A stretch of DNA of 64,000 bases, taken from positions 3,286,001-3,350,000 of the forward strand of contig NZ_CP014839.1 in the NCBI RefSeq assembly GCF_001931675.1, read 5' to 3'. Source of the stretch: Pandoraea thiooxydans (GTDB lineage Bacteria > Pseudomonadota > Gammaproteobacteria > Burkholderiales > Burkholderiaceae). Within the stretch, counting starts at the first letter, position 1. The number at the start of each line of letters is the position of its first letter. The position numbers and the translations under genes were made by a program. This document shows, one piece after another, positions 7,377 through 17,223 of this stretch. A model generated the notes under the pieces. The model saw only the letters and a program-made list of their open reading frames with translations, was not told where the DNA came from and ran no database searches.

Positions 7377-9299
7377 TCAGTGAAGCGTCGTGTGGATGAC
7401 CGTTGCTTGCCCATTATAGAGATGATCGCGGATCTCAGACTCCGGACGGAATCCCGAGACGCAATGACGGAGAATCGATATGATCACATCGTGGTCATTG
7501 GCATTGCACGCATCCTCGAGACGCTTGAGCACCCTATTCAGTTCTTCCTGAGATAGAAAATGCTCGTTGGCCATCATGATCTTGGGGTGCATCGTACCTG
7601 TGACGTCATCGCCGATCAGTAACTCCTCATAGAGCTTTTCTCCAGGGCGCAAACCAGAAAAACGAATTTCGATATCGCCATCCGGGTTTACTTCATCGCG
7701 CACGGAAAAACCGCTCAGGTGGATCATCCGCCGCGCCAAGTCGACGATTTTGACTGGCTCGCCCATGTCCAACACGAAAACCTCGCCGCTCGCGCCCATC
7801 GCACCGGCCTGGATTACCAACTGCGCAGCCTCAGGGATCGTCATGAAATAGCGGATGATGTCTGGATGCGTTACGGTGACCGGCCCTCCGTCGATGATTT
7901 GCCTGCGAAACAGCGGGACCACGGACCCCGACGAGCCTAGGACATTCCCGAAACGCACCATGCAAAATCGCGTCCTGACCAATGGATCATTGGCGAGCGC
8001 TTGCAGCACCAGTTCAGCGAACCGCTTGCTGGCGCCCATGACATTCGTCGGTCGCACGGCCTTATCGGTGGAAATCAACACAAACGTCTCCACCCCGGCG
8101 GCGATCGCCGCAAGCGCGGTTGCACGCGTTCCAAATGTGTTGTTCAGCACACCCTCGGTCATATTGAACTCGACCATCGGCACATGCTTGTATGCCGCCG
8201 CGTGATAGACGGTCTGCACGGCATAGCGCGTCATGATGTCTTGCAGACGAGACTGGTTCTGCACAGAGCCCAGAACCGGTATCAGCTCGGTACTTCGATG
8301 CTTGTTTCGAATCAGCTGATCGAGCTCCTGCTCGATTGAATACAACGCAAATTCGGATAGCTCGTAGAGCACCAGTGATATTGGCTCGCCCTGCACAATC
8401 TGACGGCATAATTCCGACCCGATGGAACCGCCAGCGCCGGTAACCATGACTCGCTTGCCTTTAATGTTGGCATCGAGTAACGCTTGATTCGGCGGCACGA
8501 TGTCGCGCCCCAGCAGTTCATCGATTTCTACTTCTCGAATATCGGCCGCCTGCACGACGCCGCCGACAAGATCAGCCATGCCGGGAATCGCACGGACTTC
8601 GACCTTCAATGACTCGAGCTGGTCGATAATCTGGATTCGGCGACTGCGGTTGGCGGAGGGAATCGCCAACAGGACCTGCCGCAGGGAAAATCTCTCCACC
8701 AGGCGCGGCAACGCACTGGGAGGATAGATCTTCATCCCCATGATTTCCATACCCTGCAGCCTCTCGTCGTCATCAACAAAAAATACCGGCTGGTACTCCC
8801 TCCCCGCGCGCAATGCAACCGCCAATTGGCACCCTGCGCTGCCTGCCCCATAGATAGCGACGGCATGCTTACGGTAACGGTCCCAGGGATTCATCTGCCG
8901 CAACAAAGCGCGCGCGAGGAAGCGGCTGCTGCCGATGTAGAGGACGGCGATTAACCAGTAGATCAGCAAAGCACCACGCGGCACCGGCGGCAAGGTGAGA
9001 AGCGCCAGTAATCCGGCGAATAGCCAGACCGAAATCGTAACGGCCACTACCACCATCACGAGCGCGCGCGTTTCCATATAGCGCACGACAGCGCGGTAAA
9101 GTCCCAGCCGTATGAACACCGGTATGGCAATTGCGGATGGCAGCAAGTAGACCCACCACGCATGCAATTGCGGAAAGTGCCAAAAATCGAGGCGAAGACC
9201 GATTGCCGTCCACAAGGAGCATGGCAGCAGAAATGCGTCTGCCACGAGCATCAATAGCGTTTTGGCAGGACGCGGCAGATTGCCAATTTTGCTGAACAT
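7377..9299 (-). CDS. UDP-N-acetylhexosamine 4,6-dehydratase, PglF/WbpM/CapD type
   Basis: The protein has 640 residues: about four N-terminal membrane helices (LLMLVADAFLLPCSLW onward), a CoA-binding-like Rossmann segment with GAGSAGCQLAVAL, then the catalytic SDR domain beginning VTGAGGSIGSELCRQI. The large-subfamily signature TDKAVRPTNVMGASKR, with Met where small SDRs have Tyr, is present. Relatives convert UDP-GlcNAc to the 4-keto-6-deoxy sugar, the first step toward QuiNAc4NAc (N,N'-diacetylbacillosamine) or FucNAc. The start ATG at 9299 is preceded by GTGAGGG. The aminotransferase gene ends seven bases upstream, so this is the last gene of the pglC-D-E-F-like block. Confidence 0.93.
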   Translation of the reverse strand: MFSKIGNLPRPAKTLLMLVADAFLLPCSLWTAIGLRLDFWHFPQLHAWWVYLLPSAIAIPVFIRLGLYRAVVRYMETRALVMVVVAVTISVWLFAGLLALLTLPPVPRGALLIYWLIAVLYIGSSRFLARALLRQMNPWDRYRKHAVAIYGAGSAGCQLAVALRAGREYQPVFFVDDDERLQGMEIMGMKIYPPSALPRLVERFSLRQVLLAIPSANRSRRIQIIDQLESLKVEVRAIPGMADLVGGVVQAADIREVEIDELLGRDIVPPNQALLDANIKGKRVMVTGAGGSIGSELCRQIVQGEPISLVLYELSEFALYSIEQELDQLIRNKHRSTELIPVLGSVQNQSRLQDIMTRYAVQTVYHAAAYKHVPMVEFNMTEGVLNNTFGTRATALAAIAAGVETFVLISTDKAVRPTNVMGASKRFAELVLQALANDPLVRTRFCMVRFGNVLGSSGSVVPLFRRQIIDGGPVTVTHPDIIRYFMTIPEAAQLVIQAGAMGASGEVFVLDMGEPVKIVDLARRMIHLSGFSVRDEVNPDGDIEIRFSGLRPGEKLYEELLIGDDVTGTMHPKIMMANEHFLSQEELNRVLKRLEDACNANDHDVIISILRHCVSGFRPESEIRDHLYNGQATVIHTTLH

Positions 9300-9306
9300 T
9301 TCGCCC

Positions 9307-10482
9307 TCACCTGCCCGCGGAGAGAAGAACCTGATCAAGTCCCTCACACACTGTGTCGATTTCCTTATCAGTCAAGGTGGGATGCACCAAAAACATCAGA
9401 CTGGTTTCCCCCAACTCCCTCGCCACCGGAAGTCGAACTGTTGGTCGCCATCCGGTGTTGTCGAAAGCCTTCTCGAGATACACTTCAGAACACGAACCTT
9501 GATAACAAGGGATGCCGCGCACCGTCAGCGCTTCAATAATGGTGTCGCGACTCCATCCATCGCGAAGATTTTCGGGGCGAACAAACAGGTAGTGCTTGTA
9601 TTTGGCATGATCAATATATTCAGGCGTTTTGGTAACGCGAACCACGGGGTGACGGCTTGCGATCTCGTCAATCTTGCTCGCCAAGTGTTGTCGGCGCTCT
9701 TTCCATGCATCAAGTCGCTTCAGTTGAATGCGCCCAATGACGGATTGCATCTCGGTGATACGCCAGTTGGTACCGAATGATTCATGCAACCACCGGAACC
9801 CGGGGGGATGCTGCTTGTTGTAAACAGCGTCCCAGGATTTTCCATGATCCTTGTAAGCCCATGCCTTACGCCACCATTGCTCGCTATCAGTGGTCAGCAT
9901 GCCGCCCTCACCGCCAGTGGTCATGATTTTGTCCTGGCAGAACGACCATGCACCTATATCGCCTATTGTTCCGACGTGGCGCCCCTTATAACGGGCCCCA
10001 TGAGCTTGCGCGCAGTCCTCAATAACATAGACGCCCCGCTCCCGCGCCAGAGCCATAATCGGATCCATGTCGCACGGCCAGCCATTCAAATGGACGCAAA
10101 TAATGGCCTTGGTGCGCTCAGTGAGAACGGCCGCAACGGTCTCCGCAGTAATGTTCTGGGAGTCACGATCCACGTCAGCGAATACAGGTATCGCCCCCGC
10201 ATTGACGATACAACTGGCTGACGCGAGGAACGTGCGGGACGTAACAACCACCTCGTCGCCAGGGCCAATGCCGAGCGCCTGCAATGCCAGATCAATTGCG
10301 AGGGTTCCATTTGCAAGGCCGATCGCATATCTGGAATTTACGTATGTCGCAAATTCCTTTTCGAACTCGCGGCTTTCCGTACCTGTCCAGTAATTAACTT
10401 TGTTGGACCGCAGCACGTTAGCTACTGCGTCGATTTCTTCTTCCGTATAGCTAGGCCAAGGGCTTAACTTGGTGTTTAACAT
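9307..10482 (-). CDS. DegT/DnrJ/EryC1 sugar aminotransferase, PglE-like
   Basis: A PLP-dependent enzyme of 391 residues. The PLP lysine is K185 in SFCQDKIMTTGGEGG, and VYVIEDCAQAHGARYKG carries the ring-stacking region. Next to a PglF-like dehydratase and a PglD-like acetyltransferase, the expected reaction is transfer of amino nitrogen from glutamate to C4 of UDP-4-keto-6-deoxy-HexNAc. Genes on either side are only 7 bases away. The start MLNTKLSPWP has no competitor. Family membership is certain; the exact substrate is inferred from context. Confidence 0.92.
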   Translation of the reverse strand: MLNTKLSPWPSYTEEEIDAVANVLRSNKVNYWTGTESREFEKEFATYVNSRYAIGLANGTLAIDLALQALGIGPGDEVVVTSRTFLASASCIVNAGAIPVFADVDRDSQNITAETVAAVLTERTKAIICVHLNGWPCDMDPIMALARERGVYVIEDCAQAHGARYKGRHVGTIGDIGAWSFCQDKIMTTGGEGGMLTTDSEQWWRKAWAYKDHGKSWDAVYNKQHPPGFRWLHESFGTNWRITEMQSVIGRIQLKRLDAWKERRQHLASKIDEIASRHPVVRVTKTPEYIDHAKYKHYLFVRPENLRDGWSRDTIIEALTVRGIPCYQGSCSEVYLEKAFDNTGWRPTVRLPVARELGETSLMFLVHPTLTDKEIDTVCEGLDQVLLSAGR

Positions 10483-10489
10483 ACTGTTG

Positions 10490-11116
10490 TTACTCCGATT
10501 GATTTTTGGCGGGCACGCCGAACGCTGTTATTCCGCTGGGAATATCATGAACCACTGAAGCTCCAGCGCCGATAATGACGTCGCTTCCGATATGGACACC
10601 CGGTCGAACCGCCGATCCCACGCCAATCGTCGCTCGATCGCCGATCGTTACGGAACCCGCCACGCCAACGTTAGGGCAAATATGGACGGCCGCTCCAAGT
10701 CGGCAATCATGCTCCACAATCGCGCCGGTATTGATGATGCAGCCCTCACCCAAGACCGCGCCGATGTTAATTACCGCAGCGGGAAAAACGACTGTGCCAG
10801 GGCCTATCGTCGAGTAACGACTCACCACGGCGGATGGATGGATGAGTGTTGCCATGTGGCCACTCTCTTCGCGAATTCTGGTTTGCCATTGATGACGTAA
10901 CGAGTTCGCTCCGATTGCAACCAGAAAATGCGTGCTGCTGTCGATAAATTGCTTGAAGTCTACCAGGGCACCTACTATCGGCCAGTGCCATGACTTTCGT
11001 GACTGAGGATAGCGATCATCCAGAAAGAGAATCTCTATATCCGGCACAGCAACTGTAGCGACATCTGCCACCACAGACCCGTGTCCCCCGGCCCCCAGAA
11101 TGATGAGCCTATCCAT
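10490..11116 (-). CDS. Sugar O/N-acetyltransferase, PglD/NeuD type
   Basis: This 208-residue protein starts with a Rossmann-like LIILGAGGHGSVVADVA and continues into a left-handed beta-helix with hexapeptide repeats (HPSAVVSRYSTIGPGTVV, then IGVGSAVRPGVHIGSDV). That is the two-domain plan of PglD, which acetylates the 4-amino group of UDP-4-amino sugars with acetyl-CoA; the conserved catalytic His is likely in IVEHDCRLG. The ATG at 11116 has GGA ten bases upstream and overlaps the pglC-like gene by 8 bases; another ATG at 11128 would add four residues. Confidence 0.9.
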   Translation of the reverse strand: MDRLIILGAGGHGSVVADVATVAVPDIEILFLDDRYPQSRKSWHWPIVGALVDFKQFIDSSTHFLVAIGANSLRHQWQTRIREESGHMATLIHPSAVVSRYSTIGPGTVVFPAAVINIGAVLGEGCIINTGAIVEHDCRLGAAVHICPNVGVAGSVTIGDRATIGVGSAVRPGVHIGSDVIIGAGASVVHDIPSGITAFGVPAKNQSE

Positions 11117-11714
11117 GAGAGTTTCCATTGTTGCCGGTGAATTTCTCAGCGGTAGCGTGATCGACCTGACTGATACCCTCCCTGACAAGCACTTTTCTGA
11201 TGGTCAAAAAGATGATTTTTAAATCAAGAAAAAAGCTTCGATGATCAACGTACCAGACGTCGTATTTGAATTTCTCATCCCAACTGATGGCATTGCGGCC
11301 ATTGATTTGAGCCCACCCGGTGATTCCGGGACGAACTTCATGACGTCGCGCCTGCTGCGGGGAATAAAGAGGCAGATACTCAATAAGCAACGGACGCGGC
11401 CCCACAAGGCTCATGTCACCTTTGAATACGTTCCACAATTCCGGCAGTTCATCCAGGCTAGTTGAGCGCAGAAATCTTCCGAATGCTGTTAGACGTTCCG
11501 CATCTGAAAGCAGTTGCCCATTGGGGTCACGGGAATCGGTCATTGTCCGGAATTTGATCATCCGAAACGTTTTTCCATGAAGCCCGGGGCGCTGCTGCAC
11601 AAAAAAAACCGGTGTGCCAAGCAATACCCGAATCGCTAGCCATAACACCAACAGCACTGGTCCTAGAGTTACCAGTGCAACACCTGCAATTACAATATCG
11701 AATGCGCGCTTCAT
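11109..11714 (-). CDS. Undecaprenyl-phosphate phosphoglycosyl transferase, PglC type
   Basis: A monotopic phosphoglycosyl transferase of 201 residues (bacterial sugar transferase family). One N-terminal re-entrant hydrophobic helix (about 5-32) is followed by the conserved KFRTM, the catalytic Asp-Glu dyad D88-E89 in STSLDELPELWNV, and MSLVGPRPLL. The short form without the WcaJ/WbaP N-terminal membrane domain matches PglC, which moves a diNAcBac-1-phosphate onto undecaprenyl phosphate. It is therefore the probable starter of the lipid-linked repeat unit. A 64-base gap separates it from the glycosyltransferase gene upstream. Confidence 0.93.
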   Translation of the reverse strand: MKRAFDIVIAGVALVTLGPVLLVLWLAIRVLLGTPVFFVQQRPGLHGKTFRMIKFRTMTDSRDPNGQLLSDAERLTAFGRFLRSTSLDELPELWNVFKGDMSLVGPRPLLIEYLPLYSPQQARRHEVRPGITGWAQINGRNAISWDEKFKYDVWYVDHRSFFLDLKIIFLTIRKVLVREGISQVDHATAEKFTGNNGNSHG

Positions 11715-11778
11715 TGTCCTGTCTCGCAGCGATCCCGGCGGATGAGCCGACCAGAAAGCTATCCCAATCCTCTTGCAC

Positions 11779-12903
11779 CTATGACGTCAATTGCATTTTT
11801 GCAAGAATTTGCGCGTTCACACTATGAACATCGTAGCGATCAACGGCTATCATACGACTTGCATCACCCATGCGTTGCCGGGTGTCGGCTTGCAAGGCCA
11901 GCTCAACCATCGCAGCAGCCAACGCTTGAGTGTCACGCGGTGGAACCAATATGCCATTTTCTCCCGGGACTACCGTTTCCCGACACCCTGGCGCATCAGT
12001 CGTAATGATTGGCCTTCCCATGGACATCGCTTCCAATACCGAGCGTGGCGTACCCTCTCGATATGACGGAAGCACATATACACTTGATCTGGCAATCCAC
12101 TCACGAACATCTTTCGAAGATCCGTGATAGTTGACATCGCCAGCGTCCACCCACCGGCTGACCTCGGTCTGAGTCACCCCTGACGGGTTGTGATCAAAAG
12201 GACCAACGAGATGAAAAATTACCCCAGGGATCTCTGCGCGCACGATTTTCGCCGCCTCAGCATATTCACGAACACCTTTGTCTCTCAATAAACGACCAAC
12301 AAAAAGGAATATAGGTCCATCCGGCAATGGCGCTAAAGCAAAATGACTCGTATCAACACCTGATCCATTAATCACCCAACTTGGTACTTTTTCTCCAATC
12401 AGGGACTGCATTTGAAATAATTTCTGATCGTCCGGATTTTGAAAAAAAACTCCGCTTACCCGTGAAAGGCCCAATCGATAAAGCACACATGCGATCCGGT
12501 TGACCAATTTTCTTTGGAAATTTTGATCGATATCCAAAAAGGCATATCCGAGTCCTGTTACGAGTGCAAAACGACGTCGAACTCTTGCCAAACGCGCGGC
12601 GATCATGCCATAGACCACCGGCTTGATCGTGTAAGCCAAAACCACTTCTGGTTGCAACTTTCTCAATAATCGATAAACCCGATATGCATATGCAATATCG
12701 GCGAGAGGATTCAGTCCAGCGCGAGACATCGGAACGATATGGAGCGGCACGCCCATTTCGGAAAGTCGCCTCGCCACTCCTTCATCTCTGTCCGATGCAA
12801 TCGCGACAACCCTGTGCCCTGCCTCGATCATCGCAACCAAGAGCTGCCCGCGAAAATTAACCAAAGACTCCGCGAGCCCCGCAATCACCACAACATTAGC
12901 CAT
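11779..12903 (-). CDS. GT4 glycosyltransferase, PglA-like
   Basis: A 374-residue GT-B enzyme. The N-terminus has [14 protein letters not shown], and the C-terminal domain has [18 protein letters not shown] and the EX7E motif in [13 protein letters not shown]. The N-terminal pattern is that of PglA/WbpX-like enzymes that add a HexNAc or its uronic acid onto a lipid-linked bacillosamine or FucNAc. It overlaps the epimerase gene by 8 bases and lies before the pglC-like gene, so the likely job is adding the second residue (GalNAcA) to the PglC product. Donor and linkage are inferred. Confidence 0.88.
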   Translation of the reverse strand: MANVVVIAGLAESLVNFRGQLLVAMIEAGHRVVAIASDRDEGVARRLSEMGVPLHIVPMSRAGLNPLADIAYAYRVYRLLRKLQPEVVLAYTIKPVVYGMIAARLARVRRRFALVTGLGYAFLDIDQNFQRKLVNRIACVLYRLGLSRVSGVFFQNPDDQKLFQMQSLIGEKVPSWVINGSGVDTSHFALAPLPDGPIFLFVGRLLRDKGVREYAEAAKIVRAEIPGVIFHLVGPFDHNPSGVTQTEVSRWVDAGDVNYHGSSKDVREWIARSSVYVLPSYREGTPRSVLEAMSMGRPIITTDAPGCRETVVPGENGILVPPRDTQALAAAMVELALQADTRQRMGDASRMIAVDRYDVHSVNAQILAKMQLTS

Positions 12904-13933
12904 TGCCGCTCTCTAGCGAGAGGTAAAATGATGCGGCTTCCTTCAACCCCTTCTCGATGGAATGCGTGGGCACGTACCCCAATGACGATGATATTTTTGA
13001 AATATCCGCGAGGGAATGCCGCACGTCCCCAGCGCGAAAACTTCTGTACTCCGGCTTGACGTTCGCTAATGAAGGGTGAGATAAAGAGACCAGATCCCGA
13101 ATATGCTCAAATAATTGGTTCAGCGTGGTGCGATGACCGACGGCCACGTTATAAACCTGCGCTTTGCGATCATCCTGCTCTGTGACCGCAGCCAAAATAT
13201 TGGCTTGAACTGCGTTCGCGACAAAGCAAAAATCGCGGCTCGTTTCCCCATCACCATTGATGTAAACTTTCTCGCCGCGCAGCAAGCTTGCAAACCACCT
13301 TGGAATCACGGCTGCATACGCGCCATCAGGATCCTGCCTCGGTCCGAATACATTGAAATACCGAAGCCCGGTAGTCTGAATTCCGTAGCAGCGGGAGAAA
13401 ACCTCCGCATACAGCTCATTGACGTACTTGGTCACTGCATAAGGCGACAACGGGCGGCCGATCTGCGCCTCCACCTTCGGAAGCCCCGGGTGATCGCCAT
13501 AGGTTGAACTCGACGCCGCATAGATGAAACGTTTTACTCCAGCATCTCGACTGGCGATTAAAACATTTAGAAAACCATCGATATTGGTACTATTTGTGCC
13601 CGCCGGATTTTCCAGGGAGCGAGGAACGCTCCCCAAGGCAGCCTGATGCAGCACAAAATCGACTCCATCGACAACATCACGGCATGCGTTCAAATCCCGG
13701 ATGTCAGCGTTCACGAAACGGAATCGCGCCCAACGCTCGGACGAAACCCGTTGACTAACCTGATCCAGGTTATGCTGATAGCCGGTTTCAAAATTATCAA
13801 TGCCAACTACAACCTGGCCTAAGTTCAGCAAGGCTTCCAAAAGATTAGAGCCGATAAAGCCTGCAACACCCGTTACAAGCCAAATTTTTGGATTGCTCTC
13901 CAACTCTGCCTGTACTTCTTGATAGCGCGACAT
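12896..13933 (-). CDS. UDP-N-acetylglucosamine 4-epimerase, WbpP/TviC type
   Basis: This 345-residue extended SDR has [16 protein letters not shown] for NAD binding and the catalytic SSSTYGD and [10 protein letters not shown] (YxxxK). The N-terminal helix before the Rossmann fold ([22 protein letters not shown]) is characteristic of WbpP-like enzymes, which interconvert UDP-GlcNAc/UDP-GalNAc or the uronic acid forms. It stands next to a UDP-HexNAc 6-dehydrogenase, the pair that makes UDP-GalNAcA in P. aeruginosa O6 and Vi antigen loci. The start ATG at 13933 has GGAG seven bases upstream; a TTG four codons earlier is less likely. Confidence 0.92.
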   Translation of the reverse strand: MSRYQEVQAELESNPKIWLVTGVAGFIGSNLLEALLNLGQVVVGIDNFETGYQHNLDQVSQRVSSERWARFRFVNADIRDLNACRDVVDGVDFVLHQAALGSVPRSLENPAGTNSTNIDGFLNVLIASRDAGVKRFIYAASSSTYGDHPGLPKVEAQIGRPLSPYAVTKYVNELYAEVFSRCYGIQTTGLRYFNVFGPRQDPDGAYAAVIPRWFASLLRGEKVYINGDGETSRDFCFVANAVQANILAAVTEQDDRKAQVYNVAVGHRTTLNQLFEHIRDLVSLSHPSLANVKPEYRSFRAGDVRHSLADISKISSSLGYVPTHSIEKGLKEAASFYLSLESGNG

Positions 13934-13945
13934 GAAAAACTCCAA

Positions 13946-15229
13946 TCAGAGACGCCAAAACCGAATACCAGCGGAGTTCATTGCCGTCCGATCGCAAACC
14001 CCTTTTACATCAATAACCACCGGCTTCTCGCCCAGAAGAGCCAGATAATCAGCAACACACCACTTTGCGAAAGACTGATGAGCCACTGCAACGACGATCC
14101 CGGCGGATCGAGCAAGGTCAGCAACTGGTGTTAGACGAATGCCATATTCATCTTCCGCCTCCAAAGGATCCGCCTCTGGATCACAGACTTGCACGCTCAC
14201 GCCGAAATCTTCCAACTCCCGAATGATGTCTATAACCCGAGAATTTCTCAGATCGGGGCAATTTTCCTTGAATGTAAGGCCCAATACGGTGACAGTGCTG
14301 CCGGCAATCTGGTGACCGGCGTGAATCATTTCTTTGATGGTTTGCCGGGCAACAAATGCTCCCATACTGTCGTTAATGCGCCTACCGGACAGAATTACCT
14401 GAGGAATGTACCCCAGCTTTTCCGCCTTATGCGTCAAATAATATGGATCAACACCAATACAATGACCACCAACCAGGCCCGGTTTGAATTTTAGAAAATT
14501 CCACTTCGTTCCGGCCGCCTCGAGTACGTCAAGGGTATCGATGCCCATACGATCAAAGATCAGGGCCAATTCGTTCATTAATGCGATATTGAGGTCGCGC
14601 TGAGTATTCTCGATCACCTTCGCCGCCTCCGCTACTTTGATTGACGCGGCCTTGTGTACCCCTGCAGTCACCACCGTCTCATACACGCTAGCGACGATCT
14701 CAAGCGTAGACGCATCCTGACCAGAAACCACTTTTTTTATCTTCGAAAAAGTGTGCTCCTTATCTCCTGGGTTGATTCTTTCCGGGCTATAGCCTACTGT
14801 AAAATCCGAGCCAGACTTCAGTTTCGATTCTCGTTCAAGAATCGGCACGCAAATTTCCTCTGTGACACCGGGAAAAACCGTTGACTCATAAACGACGATA
14901 TCTCCCTTTTTCAGAGCCTTTCCCACTGTCTCGGACGCTTTGATAACAGGCGTCAAATCGGGTTGGTGGGCGTCATCAACCGGCGTAGGCACTGCGACGA
15001 TGTGAAAGTCAGCTTGCCTAAGTATCGCCACGTCATCGGTGAACGTCAAATTGGAGGCGGCAAGAGCGGCATCGTCGACCTCATTGGTTCTATCGTGACC
15101 GGCAACCAACTCTGATAATCGCCGCTTGTTTATATCGAAACCAATAGTCGGCGCAATGTTGCCGAATGCAACAGCCACGGGAAGTCCGACATAACCAAGA
15201 CCAACTACCGAAATTTTACGTTGATGCAT
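13946..15229 (-). CDS. UDP-N-acetylhexosamine 6-dehydrogenase, WbpO/TviB type
   Basis: A 427-residue nucleotide-sugar dehydrogenase. The NAD-binding GLGYVGLPVAVAFG opens the protein, VAVPTPVD follows, and the catalytic cysteine lies in GLVGGHCIGVDPYYL. The C-terminal UDP-binding domain has TVLGLTFKENCPDLRNSRV. It most resembles TviB/WbpO, which oxidise UDP-GlcNAc or UDP-GalNAc to the uronic acid using two NAD+. With the adjoining 4-epimerase it should supply UDP-GalNAcA. The start codon ATG at 15229 lies 23 bases after the asnB-like gene. Confidence 0.92.
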   Translation of the reverse strand: MHQRKISVVGLGYVGLPVAVAFGNIAPTIGFDINKRRLSELVAGHDRTNEVDDAALAASNLTFTDDVAILRQADFHIVAVPTPVDDAHQPDLTPVIKASETVGKALKKGDIVVYESTVFPGVTEEICVPILERESKLKSGSDFTVGYSPERINPGDKEHTFSKIKKVVSGQDASTLEIVASVYETVVTAGVHKAASIKVAEAAKVIENTQRDLNIALMNELALIFDRMGIDTLDVLEAAGTKWNFLKFKPGLVGGHCIGVDPYYLTHKAEKLGYIPQVILSGRRINDSMGAFVARQTIKEMIHAGHQIAGSTVTVLGLTFKENCPDLRNSRVIDIIRELEDFGVSVQVCDPEADPLEAEDEYGIRLTPVADLARSAGIVVAVAHQSFAKWCVADYLALLGEKPVVIDVKGVCDRTAMNSAGIRFWRL

Positions 15230-15252
15230 GAGAAATACTCTTAATGATTTAA

Positions 15253-17223
15253 TTAAGCGACCTTGAGATTACGCTCCGCGTGCGTATCGAGCCAAGCTTG
15301 AAACATAAGTACATTCCATAAGTGATGCTGAGCGTTACGCCGTCCCGATTGATGTTCCAACCAGATTTTCTCTACTAAATCAGCATCGAAATATCCTTCT
15401 TTTCGCAGTCGTCCCGGCTCCAGCAGGTCGGCGGCCCATTCTTTCAATGGACCCCGCAACCAACGGTCAATTGGCGCACCGAACCCCATCTTTGGACGTT
15501 CAATGAGATTTTTGGGCACATGGCGGTATAACACCTGACGCAGCAGCCACTTCGATACACCGTCCCTGATCTTGTATTGCATCGGCAAATGCCACGCGAA
15601 TTCAATGACACGATGATCCAAAAACGGAACGCGTGTTTCCAGACTCGCAGACATAGCTGCACGATCCACCTTAGCAAGGATGTCGTCCGGCAAGTACGTA
15701 ACGCTATCCTGCGCCATCATCCACTGAGTAAAATCCCCAATGGAGTTATGTGGCGGCCAAGCCCTGTCGGAGCTCTTCCGGTAATGTTTCACTAACGCCT
15801 CCGGAGCCCAAAATGAAACGACCTGGTCATACAGCTCGTGGTCGCTGCGAGCAGCCATTCCGGCGGCAAATTTATGCGCTTTGTCACCCAGCGCGGTAAA
15901 GCGCATATTTCTCGGTAATAACGAATTAAGGCGAGTTGAAAGCGTCGTTAGAAAATCTGGCGGAACCGATTTCACCAAACTGCTTCCGAAAGACCGGATT
16001 GAACGAGGCCATTTATCCAACGTCTGCCATAAGCGTTCGGCCGTAAGATATCGATTGTAACCAGCAAATAACTCGTCTCCTCCGTCACCGGAGAGGCTAA
16101 CCGTCACGTGCTGGCGGGCCAATCTACTCACTAAAACAGTGGGTAATTGCGACGAATCTGCAAATGGCTCCGTATAGATTTGCGGAAGACTCGGGATTAG
16201 ATCTAACGCATCTTTATCAGTCACATATAAATCTATATGCTCCGTTCCGAGGTGTTTCGCGACAGCCCTCGCATGCTCGGCTTCATTGTATTCCGCTTCA
16301 TTGAAACCAATCGTAAAGGTTTTTACCGGACGATCGCTTTGAGTCTGCATCAACGCGACAATAACGCTTGAATCTACTCCTCCGGACAAAAATGCACCCA
16401 GCGGAACGTCAGCCAGCATTTGCCTGTTAATAACATCCTTGAGCAAACGCTCAAGCGCGTCGACCATTTGCTCCGGGTCGCCGCGAGTGGGGTTCGAGAT
16501 GCCCTGGTGCGCGATATCCATCCACGACCAGTACGGCTTGGGATTGGACGTCACGTGGCCGGATAAATCCTTTGCCGATAGACATAGGTATGTCCCTGGC
16601 GGCAATTTCGCAATCCCCTTATAAATCGAATAAGGCGCGGGTACGTAGGCGAATCGAGTTAGAAGACCAAGCGCTTCAATATCAATCTCAGCTGGGCAGG
16701 CGGGGTGTTGGCGCAACGCACCGATCTCGGATCCAAATAAAAATTGACCATGCTGCCATCCGTAATACAGAGGCTTCTCGCCCGCGCGATCTCGTCCAAG
16801 AGTAAGGCTGCGATCAACTCGATCCCAAAGGGCAAATGCAAACATTCCTACAAGTTTGCTCAGGGTCTCCGCCACCCCCCATGTCTCGATCGCCGCCAGC
16901 AGCACCTCGGTATCCGAATGGCCACGCCATGTTAAGTATCCACGCTGCTCCAATTCAGTTCGGATACTGCGAAAATTATAAATTTCGCCATTGAACGCGA
17001 TTACAAAACGCCCTGACGCGGATAGCATCGGCTGATGCCCATGAGGACTCAGATCGATAATCGACAACCTTCGATGCGCCAGGCAAATGCCTGCTTCGTC
17101 GGACCACACGCCAAAGTCATCAGGACCGCGATGCTCAAGGGCCTTGGCCATCGACAGGCCGATGTGCCTCGTCGTCGCTTCGCTTTGTGGCTTTGCCTGC
17201 CAAAAACCCGCTATCCCGCACAT
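15253..17223 (-). CDS. Asparagine synthase-like amidotransferase in the O-antigen operon
   Basis: This 656-residue protein has both domains of glutamine-hydrolysing AsnB: a class II glutaminase starting MCGIAGFW with nucleophile Cys2 and EHRGPDDFG, and an ATP-pyrophosphatase domain with LSGGVDSSVIVAL and VSLSGDGGDELFAGYNRY. Both active sites look intact. Such homologues inside polysaccharide loci (WbpS in P. aeruginosa O6, WbtH in Francisella) are thought to amidate GalNAcA. Placed directly before the UDP-GalNAcA genes, it probably does the same here, though free asparagine synthesis cannot be excluded. It overlaps the preceding glycosyltransferase gene by 13 bases. Confidence 0.9.
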   Translation of the reverse strand: MCGIAGFWQAKPQSEATTRHIGLSMAKALEHRGPDDFGVWSDEAGICLAHRRLSIIDLSPHGHQPMLSASGRFVIAFNGEIYNFRSIRTELEQRGYLTWRGHSDTEVLLAAIETWGVAETLSKLVGMFAFALWDRVDRSLTLGRDRAGEKPLYYGWQHGQFLFGSEIGALRQHPACPAEIDIEALGLLTRFAYVPAPYSIYKGIAKLPPGTYLCLSAKDLSGHVTSNPKPYWSWMDIAHQGISNPTRGDPEQMVDALERLLKDVINRQMLADVPLGAFLSGGVDSSVIVALMQTQSDRPVKTFTIGFNEAEYNEAEHARAVAKHLGTEHIDLYVTDKDALDLIPSLPQIYTEPFADSSQLPTVLVSRLARQHVTVSLSGDGGDELFAGYNRYLTAERLWQTLDKWPRSIRSFGSSLVKSVPPDFLTTLSTRLNSLLPRNMRFTALGDKAHKFAAGMAARSDHELYDQVVSFWAPEALVKHYRKSSDRAWPPHNSIGDFTQWMMAQDSVTYLPDDILAKVDRAAMSASLETRVPFLDHRVIEFAWHLPMQYKIRDGVSKWLLRQVLYRHVPKNLIERPKMGFGAPIDRWLRGPLKEWAADLLEPGRLRKEGYFDADLVEKIWLEHQSGRRNAQHHLWNVLMFQAWLDTHAERNLKVA

